Assembly (NCBI GenBank): GCA_037355855.1
Contig: CM074761.1
Location: forward strand, 5,475,346 to 5,539,345
Direction: 5' to 3'
Source of the DNA: Pseudo-nitzschia pungens
Lineage: Eukaryota; Bacillariophyta; Bacillariophyceae; Bacillariales; Bacillariaceae
Length of the DNA: 64,000 nucleotides
Shown here piece after piece: positions 19,309 to 30,252 of the stretch (positions are counted from its first letter, which is position 1; each line of letters starts with the position of its first letter). The translations under genes were made by a program, and so were the position numbers. A model generated the notes under the pieces. That model was not told the DNA's origin and did not search any database. It saw nothing but the letters and a program-made list of their open reading frames with translations.

Positions 19309-21149
19309 ACAATTTTGCGACGCGCGATTTTGTCCGACGTTCCGATGTTCCAGTACTTAAAACACGTAGATTTCTACACAACTTTCCACTTTGATATCTC
19401 ACTCACTTCTAAAGCTCCAACAGCAACACCAAGCTCTACACCTATTAACAGAGACCTCCCCTATCTGATTCTGCTGTTTGTTTGGCTGCTCCTTGCTCCC
19501 TTTGGTTGCTTTGGTTGCTTGTTTCCTGTCGGTCGGTCGATTCGGCAACAACAGCAACAAGCAGCACGAAAACACGACACATAATTTTCTACAGCAAGCC
19601 CAGTACTAATCCTACAGCTGATTCTGTTTCGGTCCGCCTCGTCTACGAGCTCGGTTTGTTTTTTTTCGATCTGTTTTCAAGCTACCTTATTATTTAACGC
19701 TATACAGTCTTTCAAGCCCCTTAAGTGATATCCACTTAACGTTCTACATTCTTCAAGGTCGAACCCACTTAACGTTCTACATTCTTCAAGGTCGAACCTA
19801 CTTAACGTTCTACATTCTTCAAGATCGAACACATATACACCCTCCCTTCTAGAAGGTTCCTACGCGCTGATCCTTAAGTATTTGCAAGTTCACGCGAGCA
19901 TATCTTCCAGTTCCCCCTTTATTTTCAAGTCAATAGCCTCCCTGCTCACTAAGTGTTAATCACTTAACAGCTACCCTGTTTCCTAACCAAGCCCCCTGGT
20001 CCCTAAGTATTTTCGCTTAAGGCTCCCCTACTACATCTGTTTTCAAGCCAAGACCAACCGATCCCTAAGTACCTCCTACTTAGTGCACTCCTGTTTCCAA
20101 GACTACAGCTACTATCGCCCCTTGTTTTCAAGACTACAATTCCCCTGGTCCCTAAGTGTTCGCGGGTTCCCTGATCCCTAAGTGTTTTCGCTATTAAGCA
20201 ACCCCAACTTGAACTTCAAGTTCGACACTGTTTTCAAGACACAAGCCTCCCCCTGGTCCCTAGATCTATCTATTAAAGCCCCTGTTTTCAAGCAAGCAGC
20301 TTCTCTGATCCCTAAGTGTCTCGCTCAAGGTACCTGTTTTCAAGCCAATTGCCCCTGGATACTGATTCCACTTATAAGTACACGCGAGTTTGAACTTCAA
20401 GTTCCCTCCTGAGCCTTTTAAGTGTGCCCTGTCTTTGATTTCCCCCGGTCCCTAAGTGTTCCTACTACAGCCCCTGTTTTCAAGCAAGAAGCTTCCCTGG
20501 TCCCTAAGTGTCTCGCTCAAGGTCCCTGTTTTCAAGCCAATTGCCCCTGGATACTGTTTCCACTTATAAGTACTCGCGAGTTTGAACTTCAAGTTCCCTC
20601 CTGAGCCTTTTAAGTGTGCCCTGCCATTGATATCCCCCGGTCCCTAAGTGTTCCTACTAAAGCCCCTGTTTTCAAGCCACTAGCTTCCCGGTGGGCTGCT
20701 GTATTCCAATTCGAATCGTATCCGATTCGAATTTGCAGTGTTATTACGAGCACAAAATTGTTCAAATTTGCACAATTTTCAAGCTACAAGTACTACGACT
20801 TCAGTCTACACGATTTGCAGTAGTTGAAAAATTGTTCAAACTTGCACAATTTTCAAGCTAGGAGTACAGTACGAGTACAAGCCTACACGATTTGCAGAGT
20901 TCCGCGCGCAGAGTTTTTGTGCTTCAAGTGTGAGACAAATTTTGCTAGTTGGTGACTTTTGTGGGTGTGCTCCAGTATATTTTTTGGATCCCCAGGGACC
21001 TTTTCCTTGTCCAGACCAAGGTTACCCTTGTTGTTGCTGCTGTACCCTGCTTCCAGGATACCCCCATCTGAATATATCCCTACAGGTTAACACTGACAGC
21101 CTACCAGCGCCCGAGCCAACACGCCTATTCAGACGATCCTAGCCCCACC
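19309..21149 (+). promoter_or_regulatory. L2 5' leader with tandem promoter-like repeats
   Basis: Three layers are visible. The first 430 bp are unique to this copy. Next are three near-identical 33-bp repeats around CTTAACGTTCTACATTCTTC (19735-19830). From about 19860 to 20690 roughly eleven blocks of TCCCTAAGTG-type sequence alternate with CCTGTTTTCAAG; within this an approximately 190-bp unit is duplicated (about 20250-20440 and 20450-20640). A hairpin (AATTCGAATCG...CGATTCGAATT) lies near 20707-20735, followed by two copies of a TTGCACAATTTTCAAGCTA unit. An internal promoter must lie near the start, since LINE RNA has to include it; which block acts is not known. Confidence 0.65.
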
Positions 21150-24107
21150 ATGCCTCCCCCCCCGCCAGCTTCCAGGCGAAAAAGGTCTACCTTGGCTAAC
21201 ACTCCTTCAAACAAACGCGCCTTTACGGGGACCCCTTCCCGCCGACTACCTGCTGGTTCCGTTCTTCAGGCTACTCCCTCTCCCCCTCCCTCTCCCCGTA
21301 CAGCTAGGGATTCACTCCCTTCTGATGATGATATGTCCTTCACTTCTGCTGTGTCTACTGGTGCACTAGATGATGTTGATATGAGCACTGAGCAGTCAGG
21401 CACTGGGCATTCAGACACAGGGCATTCAGGCAGTGGGCAGTCCGACATTGGGACGTCTGACAGTGGGAAGTCCAGCAGTGGGAAGTCCAACAGTGGAAAT
21501 TCCAACAGTGGGACGTCCAACAGTGGGACGCCCAACAGTGGAAAGTCCAACAGTGCGACGTCTAGGGATGGCCAGCCAGGCTCTGAGCACTCAGACTCTA
21601 AGCACCCTCCTTCCAAGGTCTCTCCTTCCAAGTCTAGTCTGAAACAAGCTACTCTTGCATTTCTTTCTGACACACCGTCTGCAGAGCGACATGCCCTGCG
21701 CAAGAAAGCCCTGGCTGCTGCCAACAAAGCTCACTCAGATTCCTTCCTCTGGTGCTTCTACGGTAAGGGGCCTTTTACTGGTCGTGCTTCCATTCCCACC
21801 CCTATCCACACTCTTTGTAAAACTCCAGCAGGATCCCGGCTATGGACTGGGTGTCCTAGTCCCACTCACTTCTTCAGCAAGAAAGATGGGAATGACAAGA
21901 AATCCATCCATGATGTCTGTCAGTCTGCCATCCCTCCAGCATATGCTCAAGCTTTTCCTGACAACCCTGAGTGGAGAACTGCTTCTGTGGAGTCCCTGGT
22001 TTCCCTTGCTACTCTCTGCTTTCAAGCCTCTGCAGACTGGACCAAGCAACCTTCAGGCCATGCTCTGAAGAGATGTCTTATTGGTTTGGCCAAGATGTCT
22101 CCTGAGTGTTTTGATGACCTGTATTGTGAAGGTAACCTTTTGCCCAGCACTGAAGGAAGAGTTTGGTTGGCAGCCAATCAGGTGCTTGGCTCCCACTGGC
22201 ATTTCAAGAAGCGACCTCCTACACCTGCGCCAACTGCAGTTGATGATGCTTCCACTTCCAAATCAGTGTCCTTTCTTCCTGGTGGTGGTGATGCTACTGT
22301 CTTGTCCTCCTCTGCTGGGCATTTCCTCCAACGCCGAGGGGTTTGCTCCAGTGATTCTAGAGCTCCAGTGGATGTCACTGCTGGCACCAAGTGTTCTCAT
22401 AGTTCTTATGTCACTCTGTCCCTTCCAAGGTTGATGTCACAACGCCCTGGGGAACTCTATGATGAGCTGCTCAAGTCTCTCAAGGAAGCTTTGGATCTTC
22501 TATGGACTGTTGACAAGCGCCTGGTGTTGTATGTTTTTCCCTCAAGAGCCAGGCTCAACCCCAAGGCCAAGCCTGTTACCAAGTTTTGGACGACACTTCC
22601 TGACAGGAAGACCTTGGAATTGTATGTTGCTCAGCTCTGGCTTCGCAGTAGAACTGCTCCTCATCTACGCTTCTTTGTGGGCCACAGTGCTTCCCTGGAG
22701 AAACTCTTTTCAGCACAATTGCTCCAGAGGCTCAGAGACCGTGATATGGACCTGAAATATGACCACATACAGGCCCCAGTTATTGTCACATGTGGCTTTC
22801 TCCTTGGATCTTACATGCAGAGTTTTGATCTTGACCACTACAACGAATTGCTTCAAACTCATCCCAGGTTTCAGGCGTGTCCTATTGCTGTTATCAGGAA
22901 GAATATCAGCCTTGACAACTCCAGAACTCCTGATCCCAATCCGGTTCTGGCTGCTCATGTTTTATGTGATGCAACAAAGCGCGCCCAAACTGTTAAGCTC
23001 CTCAAAGCCCAGTTCAACCGTTGCAAACCTTCAGACATTGCCTCTTTACCTGATGGTAAATTCTACAAGTTTATTGAGACAGCTACCAATCCTTCTGACA
23101 GACCTCTTCCCCCCTCTAAGCTCAAGACTGTTCGCCAGGCTAAGCACCGCCAAGCCAAATTTATTGAGAGCCATGAAACTGCTCCTGTTCTGGGGGTAGT
23201 TGATCTTGATCTTCCAGTTGACTTGGGCCAAGGGCTGGGTTTGAAGACACTGCGCAGTGTGCTTCTGGGTATCAGAACCCGTGACAATTGGTCATGGCCT
23301 CTTTTTCTTTCTGTTGATACCAGTTCATACCGAGGCGAGATCCTTGCTTTGTACAACATCACTACCAAGGCTGAAGCAATGGCCATGTTGTCTTTCCTGC
23401 CTATTTTTCTGGAAGCTCATTATGGTTCTTGTGTTCGACAATGGTTCTCTTCTGAGTGCTTGACTGAAATGGAAGCTTACCATTGGGATGATGCAGTCAA
23501 TTGTGTTGTGGAAACTGCACCTGCTGAAGATCCAATGCAGGATAACTCTCTTCCCTTTTTTGGTGATGGGGATGCACGAGATTGGGAACTTGTTGATGAT
23601 GACTTGTCAGTTGACCTTGCTCCTGATCTCACTTTTGATCTGGATTTGCACTTTAACCTCCAAGCCCGTGCTGACAGTGGTGGTGGAGGATTTGATGATT
23701 CTCAATCCATGGATACTTTAGCAACCGGTACTTCCAATCTCACTGATGTCCAGGCTTCAGCGCCTGCAGGTGGTGTTCCTACTGGAGGTGATCCTACCCA
23801 TGTGGCCAAGGCTGATGCCTCTCCTGGTATTCCTCCTGAAGTTCCCCCTGCAGTTCCTGACCCTCCCCATAATGCCATGGCTGGTGACCTCCCTGTGGCC
23901 TCTCCTGATTCCTCAACTGCAGTTCCTGCTGCCGGTGGTGGGGAAGATGCAGCCTCTGCATTGAGGCTTGGAGTTGCTGCAATTGCATTCTCTTCCAGTC
24001 ATGATGCTAGTGTCAGTGATTTGAGCCATGCCAATGTCTCCACCAAATCAGCTCCGGCAACTCTTTCTTCCGTGCGACAGACTCGGTTTCCTTCTGATCA
24101 TGGTTAG
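21150..24107 (+). CDS. LINE L2 ORF1 protein
   Basis: 985 residues, start MPPPPPASRRKRS in a CCACCATG context. The N-terminus is basic and Pro/Ser/Thr-rich (1-65); about residues 90-135 contain tandem NSG(K/T)S-like repeats flanked by Asp/His-containing versions. The central part from about 190 has conserved aromatic and leucine-rich segments (VLYVFPSRARLNPKAKP, LRFFVGHSASLEKLF). An Asp-rich patch (DDDLSVDLAPDLTFDLDLH) lies near 840. Presumed to bind element RNA by analogy with other LINE ORF1 proteins, but no known nucleic-acid domain can be named. The last codons overlap ORF2. Confidence 0.88.
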   Translation: MPPPPPASRRKRSTLANTPSNKRAFTGTPSRRLPAGSVLQATPSPPPSPRTARDSLPSDDDMSFTSAVSTGALDDVDMSTEQSGTGHSDTGHSGSGQSDIGTSDSGKSSSGKSNSGNSNSGTSNSGTPNSGKSNSATSRDGQPGSEHSDSKHPPSKVSPSKSSLKQATLAFLSDTPSAERHALRKKALAAANKAHSDSFLWCFYGKGPFTGRASIPTPIHTLCKTPAGSRLWTGCPSPTHFFSKKDGNDKKSIHDVCQSAIPPAYAQAFPDNPEWRTASVESLVSLATLCFQASADWTKQPSGHALKRCLIGLAKMSPECFDDLYCEGNLLPSTEGRVWLAANQVLGSHWHFKKRPPTPAPTAVDDASTSKSVSFLPGGGDATVLSSSAGHFLQRRGVCSSDSRAPVDVTAGTKCSHSSYVTLSLPRLMSQRPGELYDELLKSLKEALDLLWTVDKRLVLYVFPSRARLNPKAKPVTKFWTTLPDRKTLELYVAQLWLRSRTAPHLRFFVGHSASLEKLFSAQLLQRLRDRDMDLKYDHIQAPVIVTCGFLLGSYMQSFDLDHYNELLQTHPRFQACPIAVIRKNISLDNSRTPDPNPVLAAHVLCDATKRAQTVKLLKAQFNRCKPSDIASLPDGKFYKFIETATNPSDRPLPPSKLKTVRQAKHRQAKFIESHETAPVLGVVDLDLPVDLGQGLGLKTLRSVLLGIRTRDNWSWPLFLSVDTSSYRGEILALYNITTKAEAMAMLSFLPIFLEAHYGSCVRQWFSSECLTEMEAYHWDDAVNCVVETAPAEDPMQDNSLPFFGDGDARDWELVDDDLSVDLAPDLTFDLDLHFNLQARADSGGGGFDDSQSMDTLATGTSNLTDVQASAPAGGVPTGGDPTHVAKADASPGIPPEVPPAVPDPPHNAMAGDLPVASPDSSTAVPAAGGGEDAASALRLGVAAIAFSSSHDASVSDLSHANVSTKSAPATLSSVRQTRFPSDHG

Positions 24108-27100
24108 CTCTTCTGATATGAGGTGTGATGGGATGCCTTCCAATCCAAATCCCATCAATGCTTCTCCTGTTTCTCCCTTTTCCCCCTCCGACTCTTCCCC
24201 TGTCCCTCATTTTGTCCAATTAACTCTTCATGGAGAATCTCTTGCTGCTAAGGATTCTGACACTTTTGGTCATTCCTTTCCTCAAGCTCCATCCTCTAAC
24301 TCCACCATCATCACATTCCAAAACATTGGACCACAGCGCAGAGCTGCCTTTATGTCCATGTCCAAGCACAACGCCCGTCAATTTGTCAAGAGCAATGCCA
24401 GTGTGGCTCTTTTTGCTGAACATTGTTTGAATGAATCCAAACTCCTGCCCTGTGATCTTTTCAATCGGCGCATGAAGAATGTCAGTCCCTCAAGTTTTTC
24501 CTATCTTGCCAACAACAAGCATGAAGCTTCTGACTGTTCATGGCTTCAGCCTGGTGGTACAGGATTTTCCATTGATCAACTGTTCAGTTCCCACAAGATT
24601 GCCCATGGGGCTGATCCTTCTGGTCTTGGGAGATGGTCCTTTGTCAAGTTTCAGGGCAGGGATGGTTACACTGTCACTATGTTTTCTGCTTACTGCCCTG
24701 TTGAAAATGACAGGGACCTTGGTTCCGTCTGGAATCAACAGTACCGATACTTTCAAGCAGCTGAAAATCTTTTCAGTCCCAACCCATGTATTCTCTTTCA
24801 CAGGGATTTGACTGCTGCCCTTAAGGTCTGTCTGGGTGCAGGTGACCAGGTCATTCTTGGGATTGATCAAAATGCTGATGTTCGGACTAATGGCTTGTCT
24901 TTTGAGCTCCAGGCTCTTGGTTTCAGAGATGCCATTCTTACCCGTCATAGTACGTCTTCTCCTCCTGCCACTCACAACCGCAACAATACCCGAACACCAA
25001 TTGATGCCATTTGGGTCTCTGAGAATGTTGATGTTCTCCGGGCTGGGTATTGTCCCTTTGGTGGTGCCTATGGTATGGAATCTGACCACAGAATGCTTTG
25101 GATTGAAGTCTGTAATTGCAGCCTCATGGGCAAACACCTGCCACCTCCCGTGAGCTTCTCTCATTCCAAACTCCAGTCCTCCCACCCTCATCTGCGCCAA
25201 CGGTATTTCAAGCGTGTCAGGCATAGCTTTCTCAAGGCTGGAGTGTTTTCTCTCCAAGCTAAGCTGGAGCACCTCCTGGCTCAGTTTCAGTCTGGGGATA
25301 TTTCTGTGCGCGCTGATCTCATCACCACATATGAAGTCCTCCATGAAACCTCCACCTCTCTCAGGCTCTCTGTTGAACAAAACCTTTGCCACACTAGAGC
25401 TGGTCTGGTTCCATGGTCCCCGAAGCTGCAAGTCTATCGTGATACAATTGACTTTTGGCGGCGTGTTGTTAAGCTGAGACAGGGTGTGTCCACCAGTCAT
25501 ACTGTTTTGAAAAGGCTGGCATGCAAGCTTTCTCTCTACAAAGGAGAACACAGTGATCTTTCCAGTGCTATCCTCCACCTGAAACAAGCTTACAGGCAAT
25601 ACCGGGCAGTGAAAAAATTGGCCCCCTCATGGAGAGACTCCTTCAATCAAGGCCTGGTGGATGCACTTCTTGCTGAAGGCAAACCTCACAACCAGAATGC
25701 TTCCCAGATTCGTGCCAGGATGCGCAGGGAACGACTTCAAAGAGAGCTTGGCCTTGCTGCTAGGTCTATTCGGGGACGTGTCAACAAGTCAGCTGTCTTG
25801 AGAGCTATTGCAGTTGGCCATGAGGATGGTGTTGAACAGGTCTTGGAGTCCCAGTCCACTATGGTTCCAGCTATGGCTGAATCCAATGTCCGGCGTCAAC
25901 AGCAGTGTCTTGGCACTCCCTCCATGACTCCCTCCTTCATTCAAGATTTTGGCTACCTCGGCACAGCCCATGCTTCTGCTCAAGTTCTTGATGGCACATA
26001 TAATCCTCCTCCTGCCACTGACAAATACCTGTCTGAATTTCTTTCTTGTCTCAAAGTCCCTGCCTCTATTCTGCGTTTGCCCCCCTTTGACTATTCAGTG
26101 TGTCCAGCTGACAATGCTGCTGCCTGGAAACGCCAGAGAGAACGCACAGCAAGTGAACCTTCCTGTTTGAGTTTTGCCCACCACAAGGCTTTTGCCCTGG
26201 ATCCCCAGCTGAACAAGTTTGACACTCTACTGAGATCAGTCCCATTGATTGTTGGCTTCTCTCCTTCTGCCTGGCAGGTCATCACGGATGTTGAGATCTT
26301 CAAGAAACCTGGTGAATATAGAGTGGATAAGATGAGGCTCATCCAGTTGATGTCTCCTGAGTTCCAAATCAACAACAAAATGATTGGCAGACGCATTCTT
26401 GCCTACGCTGAACGTGCCAATGCAGTGGCTGTTGATCAACATGGAAGCAGGAAACACCACAAGGCCATCAACACCTGCCTGAACAAGAAGCTCATCTGTG
26501 ATGTGTTGAGGCAGAAGCGCAGATCTGGTGCTGTTGCTATGAATGATGCCAAGGGCTGTTATGATAGAATCTCTCATCCCATTGCAGGTCTCACTCTCCA
26601 GAGCTTTGGTGTTCCTGCACATGTGTGTGAAGTTCTTCTGTCTACTCTGCAACATGCTAAGCACCACATCAAAACTGGCTTTGGTCGGTCAGGTCCTGTG
26701 TATGGTGATGAACCTGTTCCTCTCAGTGGTTGTGGCCAAGGCAATGGTATTGGTCCAACTCTTTGGGCTTTGGTGTCAACAATTGTCTTCCGAATGATGC
26801 AACAGGCTGGGCATGGTGTCCATCTTATCACTTCTTTGTCACTGCAACTGGTTTCTCTTGTGGGTTTTGCCTTTGTGGATGACACAGATTTGTTTTGTGC
26901 TGGCTCTGATTCCTCCACATCTGGTGAGGAATTAGCTGTTGACTTTCAGGAAGCTCTTGACCGGTGGGCTGGTGGGATTATTGCCACTGGTGGTGCTATT
27001 GAACCTGCCAAATCCTTCTGTTATTTGATTGATTTCAAATGGAATGGATCCGGTTGGGATTATCGTTCCATTGCTGACATGCCCGGTGACTTCTCCGTTG

Positions 27101-29943
27101 CTGACAAGAATGGCAATCGAGCTACCCTGGATCGTTTTGAAGTTGACCATGCTGACAAGACTCTTGGGGTTTTTATCTCCATGGATGGCAATGAGGAAGC
27201 ACAGATTGCTCACATGCAGTCCCAGTCTCAGTCTTTTGGCTCTCAGCTCAAGGCTTCCAAGTGTGAGAAGCGCGCATCCCTCTACACCTTCAAGTATTCT
27301 TTCATGAAGTCTGTTGAATACCCCATGCCTGTCACGCAACTTGATGAGGCCACTTGGACTAAGATAATTCACCCAGCTCTTGTTCCTGTGCTGAATAAAG
27401 CAGGGATGTCACGGACATTTCCCAGACATGTGTTCTATGGTCCTTCCCTCTATCAAGGCTTTGGTTTCATTCATCCCTACCTCCTCCAAGAGTTCAGTCA
27501 TATTGCCACCCTCTTTCAGGAATCAGTCAGGTCCTCCCAAACTGGTCGGATTCTCAGGCTAACTGCTGAGTCTCTACGGCTCGAACTTGGCATTCCTCTC
27601 CATCTTGGTGTCACACCATATCATCCTTTTGCTTCCTACGTCACTCCTTGCTGGTACAAACATGTGTGGAAGTTTTTCTCTGTTCACCCTGTGAGCTTGT
27701 TTGAAGACTTCCCAGATCTTCCTCTGTTACGTTCCAATGACTGTTATCTCATGCAAGCCTTTGTCAACTCTGGCTTCAGAGGTGCTGACTTGTCCCTCTT
27801 GAATCACATGCGCATGTCCCTCAAGGCTATTTCCCTTGCTGACATTTGTACTCCAGATGGAAAAAGACTCTCTCCCATGGCTTTCCAGCTGACCTCCTCC
27901 AATCACTTGAGGGATCATCTTGACTGGCCGAGATGTCCTCCATCTTGGCCTCCAGCAGCAAAGCGCTTATGGACTAAGGCACTTCAGACCTGTTTTCTTC
28001 CCCCTTGTCCACTCCCTGCAGCCAGGGCACTGGCTCCTTCTTTTCATCTTGGGCATTGGCTCTCTCCCCAGACAGCTTCTCTCTGGCCTTGGTTTTTGTC
28101 TCCATCTACCAACAGAATATTCTTCAAAACTTCTACTGGCTGGATTGTGAGCACCTCCCAGGGCAGGGGCAGATACAGGGTCACTTCTGAACTCATTTCT
28201 GACAAACCAGCCTGTGCTGATGTGCTTGTCTGCCCTGTTATTTGCGGACAAGTTGTACGCGTGGTTGGGTCCTCAGCCTTTGTCTCCGAACCTCCTGACA
28301 TGGATCCTCTGGTGTACAATCCTTTTGATTCTCTTCCAGACTCCCCTGCAGATGCCTTTGATGCACTCTGTGCGTCTCCAAGAGTACTTCTCCACAAATA
28401 TTCCCTACCACAGGCTGGCTGTCAGCACCTTGTTGATGCTATCCAGAGTGGTACTGCCAGTGCTGTATGTGATGGTTCATTTGATCCTGACCTTCTCAGA
28501 GGAACTTCTGCTTTCATTTTGTCACCCAATACCTCCACCAAGACTGCTTCATTGTTCCTCACTGGCTGTAATTTTGTCAGTGGATCTCCTGAGGATCAGT
28601 CATCCTATAGGAGTGAAATGGCAGGCATCATTGGGGTTCTCACCTGTTGCACTGCTCTGATGAATCTTTTTGATATTGCTTCTGGCTCTATCACTATTGC
28701 TCTGGATGGTGACACAGCTCTCAAACAGGCTCAGGGATCTTGGCCTTTGGTTATTTCCCAGAAGTCTTTTGATTATGTTTATGTCATCAGAAACATGATT
28801 TCTGCCCTGCCAATCTCTGTGCACTTTCAGTGGGTTCAGGGCCATCAAGCTGGAATCTTTCTTGATTGGTGGGCCCTTCGCAATCATCAGGTTGACAGCA
28901 TGGCAAAGGCCTTTCTCTCTGTTCATAGAGCTTCGGCCCATCACTATCCCAGACTTGTGTTTGAGCCTTGGGCATTTTCTCTCAATGGATGCAAGTGTTC
29001 AAGGTTTGATCAGAATGCTCTGCATGTTGCCATTTCTGGTCCTCCTCTTCTTAAATACTGGCAGACCCACCATGATATTCCCATTCCACAACCTGTTTTG
29101 AGTTCCATCCATTGGTGTGCCCATCTGTCTGCCTTCAAGCGATTACCTCCTGGCATGCAACGGTGGTTTGTCAAATTTGCTTCTGGATGCATTGGTGTTG
29201 GCAACCAACTACTTCACTACCAGTATCAGGATCACTCCCGGTGCCCATTGTGTGATGCAGACAACGAGAAGGTCTCTCATGTGCTCTCCTGCAAGGACAC
29301 TGGGGCAGTACAGCACAGTGTGTCAGCTTTCAAGGGACCACTGCAGAAGAGGCTTGAAGTTGAACAAACTGATCCATCATTGGTCGTTGCCATTGTGGAT
29401 CTTCTCACCAGAGTTCGGAAGGGCCAGACCATTTATCCATCATCCTACTCACTTGCAATTGCGTCTGCTGTCAGGGCACAGAGGACTATTGGCTGGCACA
29501 ACTGGCTTCTTGGTAGGTGGTCTCCTCGCTGGTACCAAATTCAGGCTGACTACTACTCCCACATTGGAAGCAAGCGCTCTCCCAAACGTTGGGCTACAGC
29601 TGTCATCCATCAGTTCTTTCTTACCTCCTGGGATCTTTGGACTTATAGGAATGAACGACTCCATGGTCCTGGGGGTACCCTTGATGCTGAACAACACCAA
29701 TCTCTTGATGCTTCCATCACTTCAGAATTGGCAATTGGTGCAGCTGGTGCACTTCCCCAGTCACACTCCCTGTTACAAACCCCTTTCCACGTCCTACAAG
29801 GTTACACCCTGACTGCCAAGCGGCAGTGGCTTGCAACCATCCACCTTGCAAGGAAGCAATATGCAGCGCCTGTTCCACCAGTGCAGCCATACCAACAAGA
29901 GGCTGCTCTTCTCAGAGCCTGGCTTACTGGACCTCAGGGTTGA
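24100..29943 (+). CDS. LINE L2 ORF2: APE endonuclease, reverse transcriptase, RNase H
   Basis: 1,947 residues from the ATG overlapping the ORF1 stop (ATGGTTAG), in the +1 frame relative to ORF1. Endonuclease about 73-340: NIGPQRR, AEHCLNES, GIDQNAD near 254, SDHRMLWIEV near 328. RT: NDAKGCYDRI near 815, GCGQGNGIGPT near 878, FVDDTDLF near 924. RNase H: CDGSFDPD near 1456, SSYRSEMAG, LDGDTALKQ and WVQGHQAG near 1578. A CX2C-H-C motif (CPLCDADNEKVSHVLSC) is near 1715 and may bind zinc and template RNA. About 180 further residues follow (WATAVIHQFFLTSWDLW), absent from L1. The frame is open further upstream to an ATG at 24028, but the ORF1-overlap start is conserved in both copies and preferred. 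Confidence 0.93.
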   Translation: MVSSSDMRCDGMPSNPNPINASPVSPFSPSDSSPVPHFVQLTLHGESLAAKDSDTFGHSFPQAPSSNSTIITFQNIGPQRRAAFMSMSKHNARQFVKSNASVALFAEHCLNESKLLPCDLFNRRMKNVSPSSFSYLANNKHEASDCSWLQPGGTGFSIDQLFSSHKIAHGADPSGLGRWSFVKFQGRDGYTVTMFSAYCPVENDRDLGSVWNQQYRYFQAAENLFSPNPCILFHRDLTAALKVCLGAGDQVILGIDQNADVRTNGLSFELQALGFRDAILTRHSTSSPPATHNRNNTRTPIDAIWVSENVDVLRAGYCPFGGAYGMESDHRMLWIEVCNCSLMGKHLPPPVSFSHSKLQSSHPHLRQRYFKRVRHSFLKAGVFSLQAKLEHLLAQFQSGDISVRADLITTYEVLHETSTSLRLSVEQNLCHTRAGLVPWSPKLQVYRDTIDFWRRVVKLRQGVSTSHTVLKRLACKLSLYKGEHSDLSSAILHLKQAYRQYRAVKKLAPSWRDSFNQGLVDALLAEGKPHNQNASQIRARMRRERLQRELGLAARSIRGRVNKSAVLRAIAVGHEDGVEQVLESQSTMVPAMAESNVRRQQQCLGTPSMTPSFIQDFGYLGTAHASAQVLDGTYNPPPATDKYLSEFLSCLKVPASILRLPPFDYSVCPADNAAAWKRQRERTASEPSCLSFAHHKAFALDPQLNKFDTLLRSVPLIVGFSPSAWQVITDVEIFKKPGEYRVDKMRLIQLMSPEFQINNKMIGRRILAYAERANAVAVDQHGSRKHHKAINTCLNKKLICDVLRQKRRSGAVAMNDAKGCYDRISHPIAGLTLQSFGVPAHVCEVLLSTLQHAKHHIKTGFGRSGPVYGDEPVPLSGCGQGNGIGPTLWALVSTIVFRMMQQAGHGVHLITSLSLQLVSLVGFAFVDDTDLFCAGSDSSTSGEELAVDFQEALDRWAGGIIATGGAIEPAKSFCYLIDFKWNGSGWDYRSIADMPGDFSVADKNGNRATLDRFEVDHADKTLGVFISMDGNEEAQIAHMQSQSQSFGSQLKASKCEKRASLYTFKYSFMKSVEYPMPVTQLDEATWTKIIHPALVPVLNKAGMSRTFPRHVFYGPSLYQGFGFIHPYLLQEFSHIATLFQESVRSSQTGRILRLTAESLRLELGIPLHLGVTPYHPFASYVTPCWYKHVWKFFSVHPVSLFEDFPDLPLLRSNDCYLMQAFVNSGFRGADLSLLNHMRMSLKAISLADICTPDGKRLSPMAFQLTSSNHLRDHLDWPRCPPSWPPAAKRLWTKALQTCFLPPCPLPAARALAPSFHLGHWLSPQTASLWPWFLSPSTNRIFFKTSTGWIVSTSQGRGRYRVTSELISDKPACADVLVCPVICGQVVRVVGSSAFVSEPPDMDPLVYNPFDSLPDSPADAFDALCASPRVLLHKYSLPQAGCQHLVDAIQSGTASAVCDGSFDPDLLRGTSAFILSPNTSTKTASLFLTGCNFVSGSPEDQSSYRSEMAGIIGVLTCCTALMNLFDIASGSITIALDGDTALKQAQGSWPLVISQKSFDYVYVIRNMISALPISVHFQWVQGHQAGIFLDWWALRNHQVDSMAKAFLSVHRASAHHYPRLVFEPWAFSLNGCKCSRFDQNALHVAISGPPLLKYWQTHHDIPIPQPVLSSIHWCAHLSAFKRLPPGMQRWFVKFASGCIGVGNQLLHYQYQDHSRCPLCDADNEKVSHVLSCKDTGAVQHSVSAFKGPLQKRLEVEQTDPSLVVAIVDLLTRVRKGQTIYPSSYSLAIASAVRAQRTIGWHNWLLGRWSPRWYQIQADYYSHIGSKRSPKRWATAVIHQFFLTSWDLWTYRNERLHGPGGTLDAEQHQSLDASITSELAIGAAGALPQSHSLLQTPFHVLQGYTLTAKRQWLATIHLARKQYAAPVPPVQPYQQEAALLRAWLTGPQG

Positions 29944-30252
29944 TTACACTTTGTACCTTGGTTTTGTCTTCTGTTCCTGCTTCTTCTCCTGTCCCATCCC
30001 TTTTGATACTGGATCTTATCCCAATATCTTCATTCCCATTTCACTTTCTCTCAAGTCCCTATTTTGTGGGACTTGTTTGTCCTTTTCCCCTGCTTGATGT
30101 TCAAGGTTTGTTTGAAAATTTGTCGTTCTGCCACTTGGGGTCCTGACTCTATGATGGAGGCGACGTTAAAGTCTGGTTACAGACTGAGTAATTTAGTTTC
30201 ACCTTTGGTGATTAAAGTTATTTAAATACGTATATTATTATTATTATTATTA
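29944..30252 (+). other. L2 3' UTR and (TTA)n tail
   Basis: About 285 bp of pyrimidine-rich 3' UTR, then ATACGTATA and about seven ATT/TTA triplets (30230-30252) that run directly into the target duplication. A trinucleotide tail in place of poly(A) is seen in several LINE groups and marks the true 3' end. Confidence 0.9.

Larger units (their letters stand above)
19309..30252 (+). mobile_element. Full-length LINE L2 (about 10.9 kb)
   Basis: A complete non-LTR element bounded by an 18-bp target duplication and ending in a (TTA)n tail. Layout: 1.84-kb leader, ORF1 (21150-24107), ORF2 (24100-29943) and a 0.3-kb 3' UTR. No LTRs. The APE endonuclease plus RNase H combination is found in the I-like broad group of LINEs; the exact clade cannot be set by eye. 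Nearly 11 kb is long for a LINE. Both ORFs are open, so it may be competent. Confidence 0.95.

Noticed and set aside
24538..25599. 353-residue minus-strand ORF within LINE ORF2
   Set aside because: Shadow of the endonuclease/RT coding strand, which carries the family motifs.
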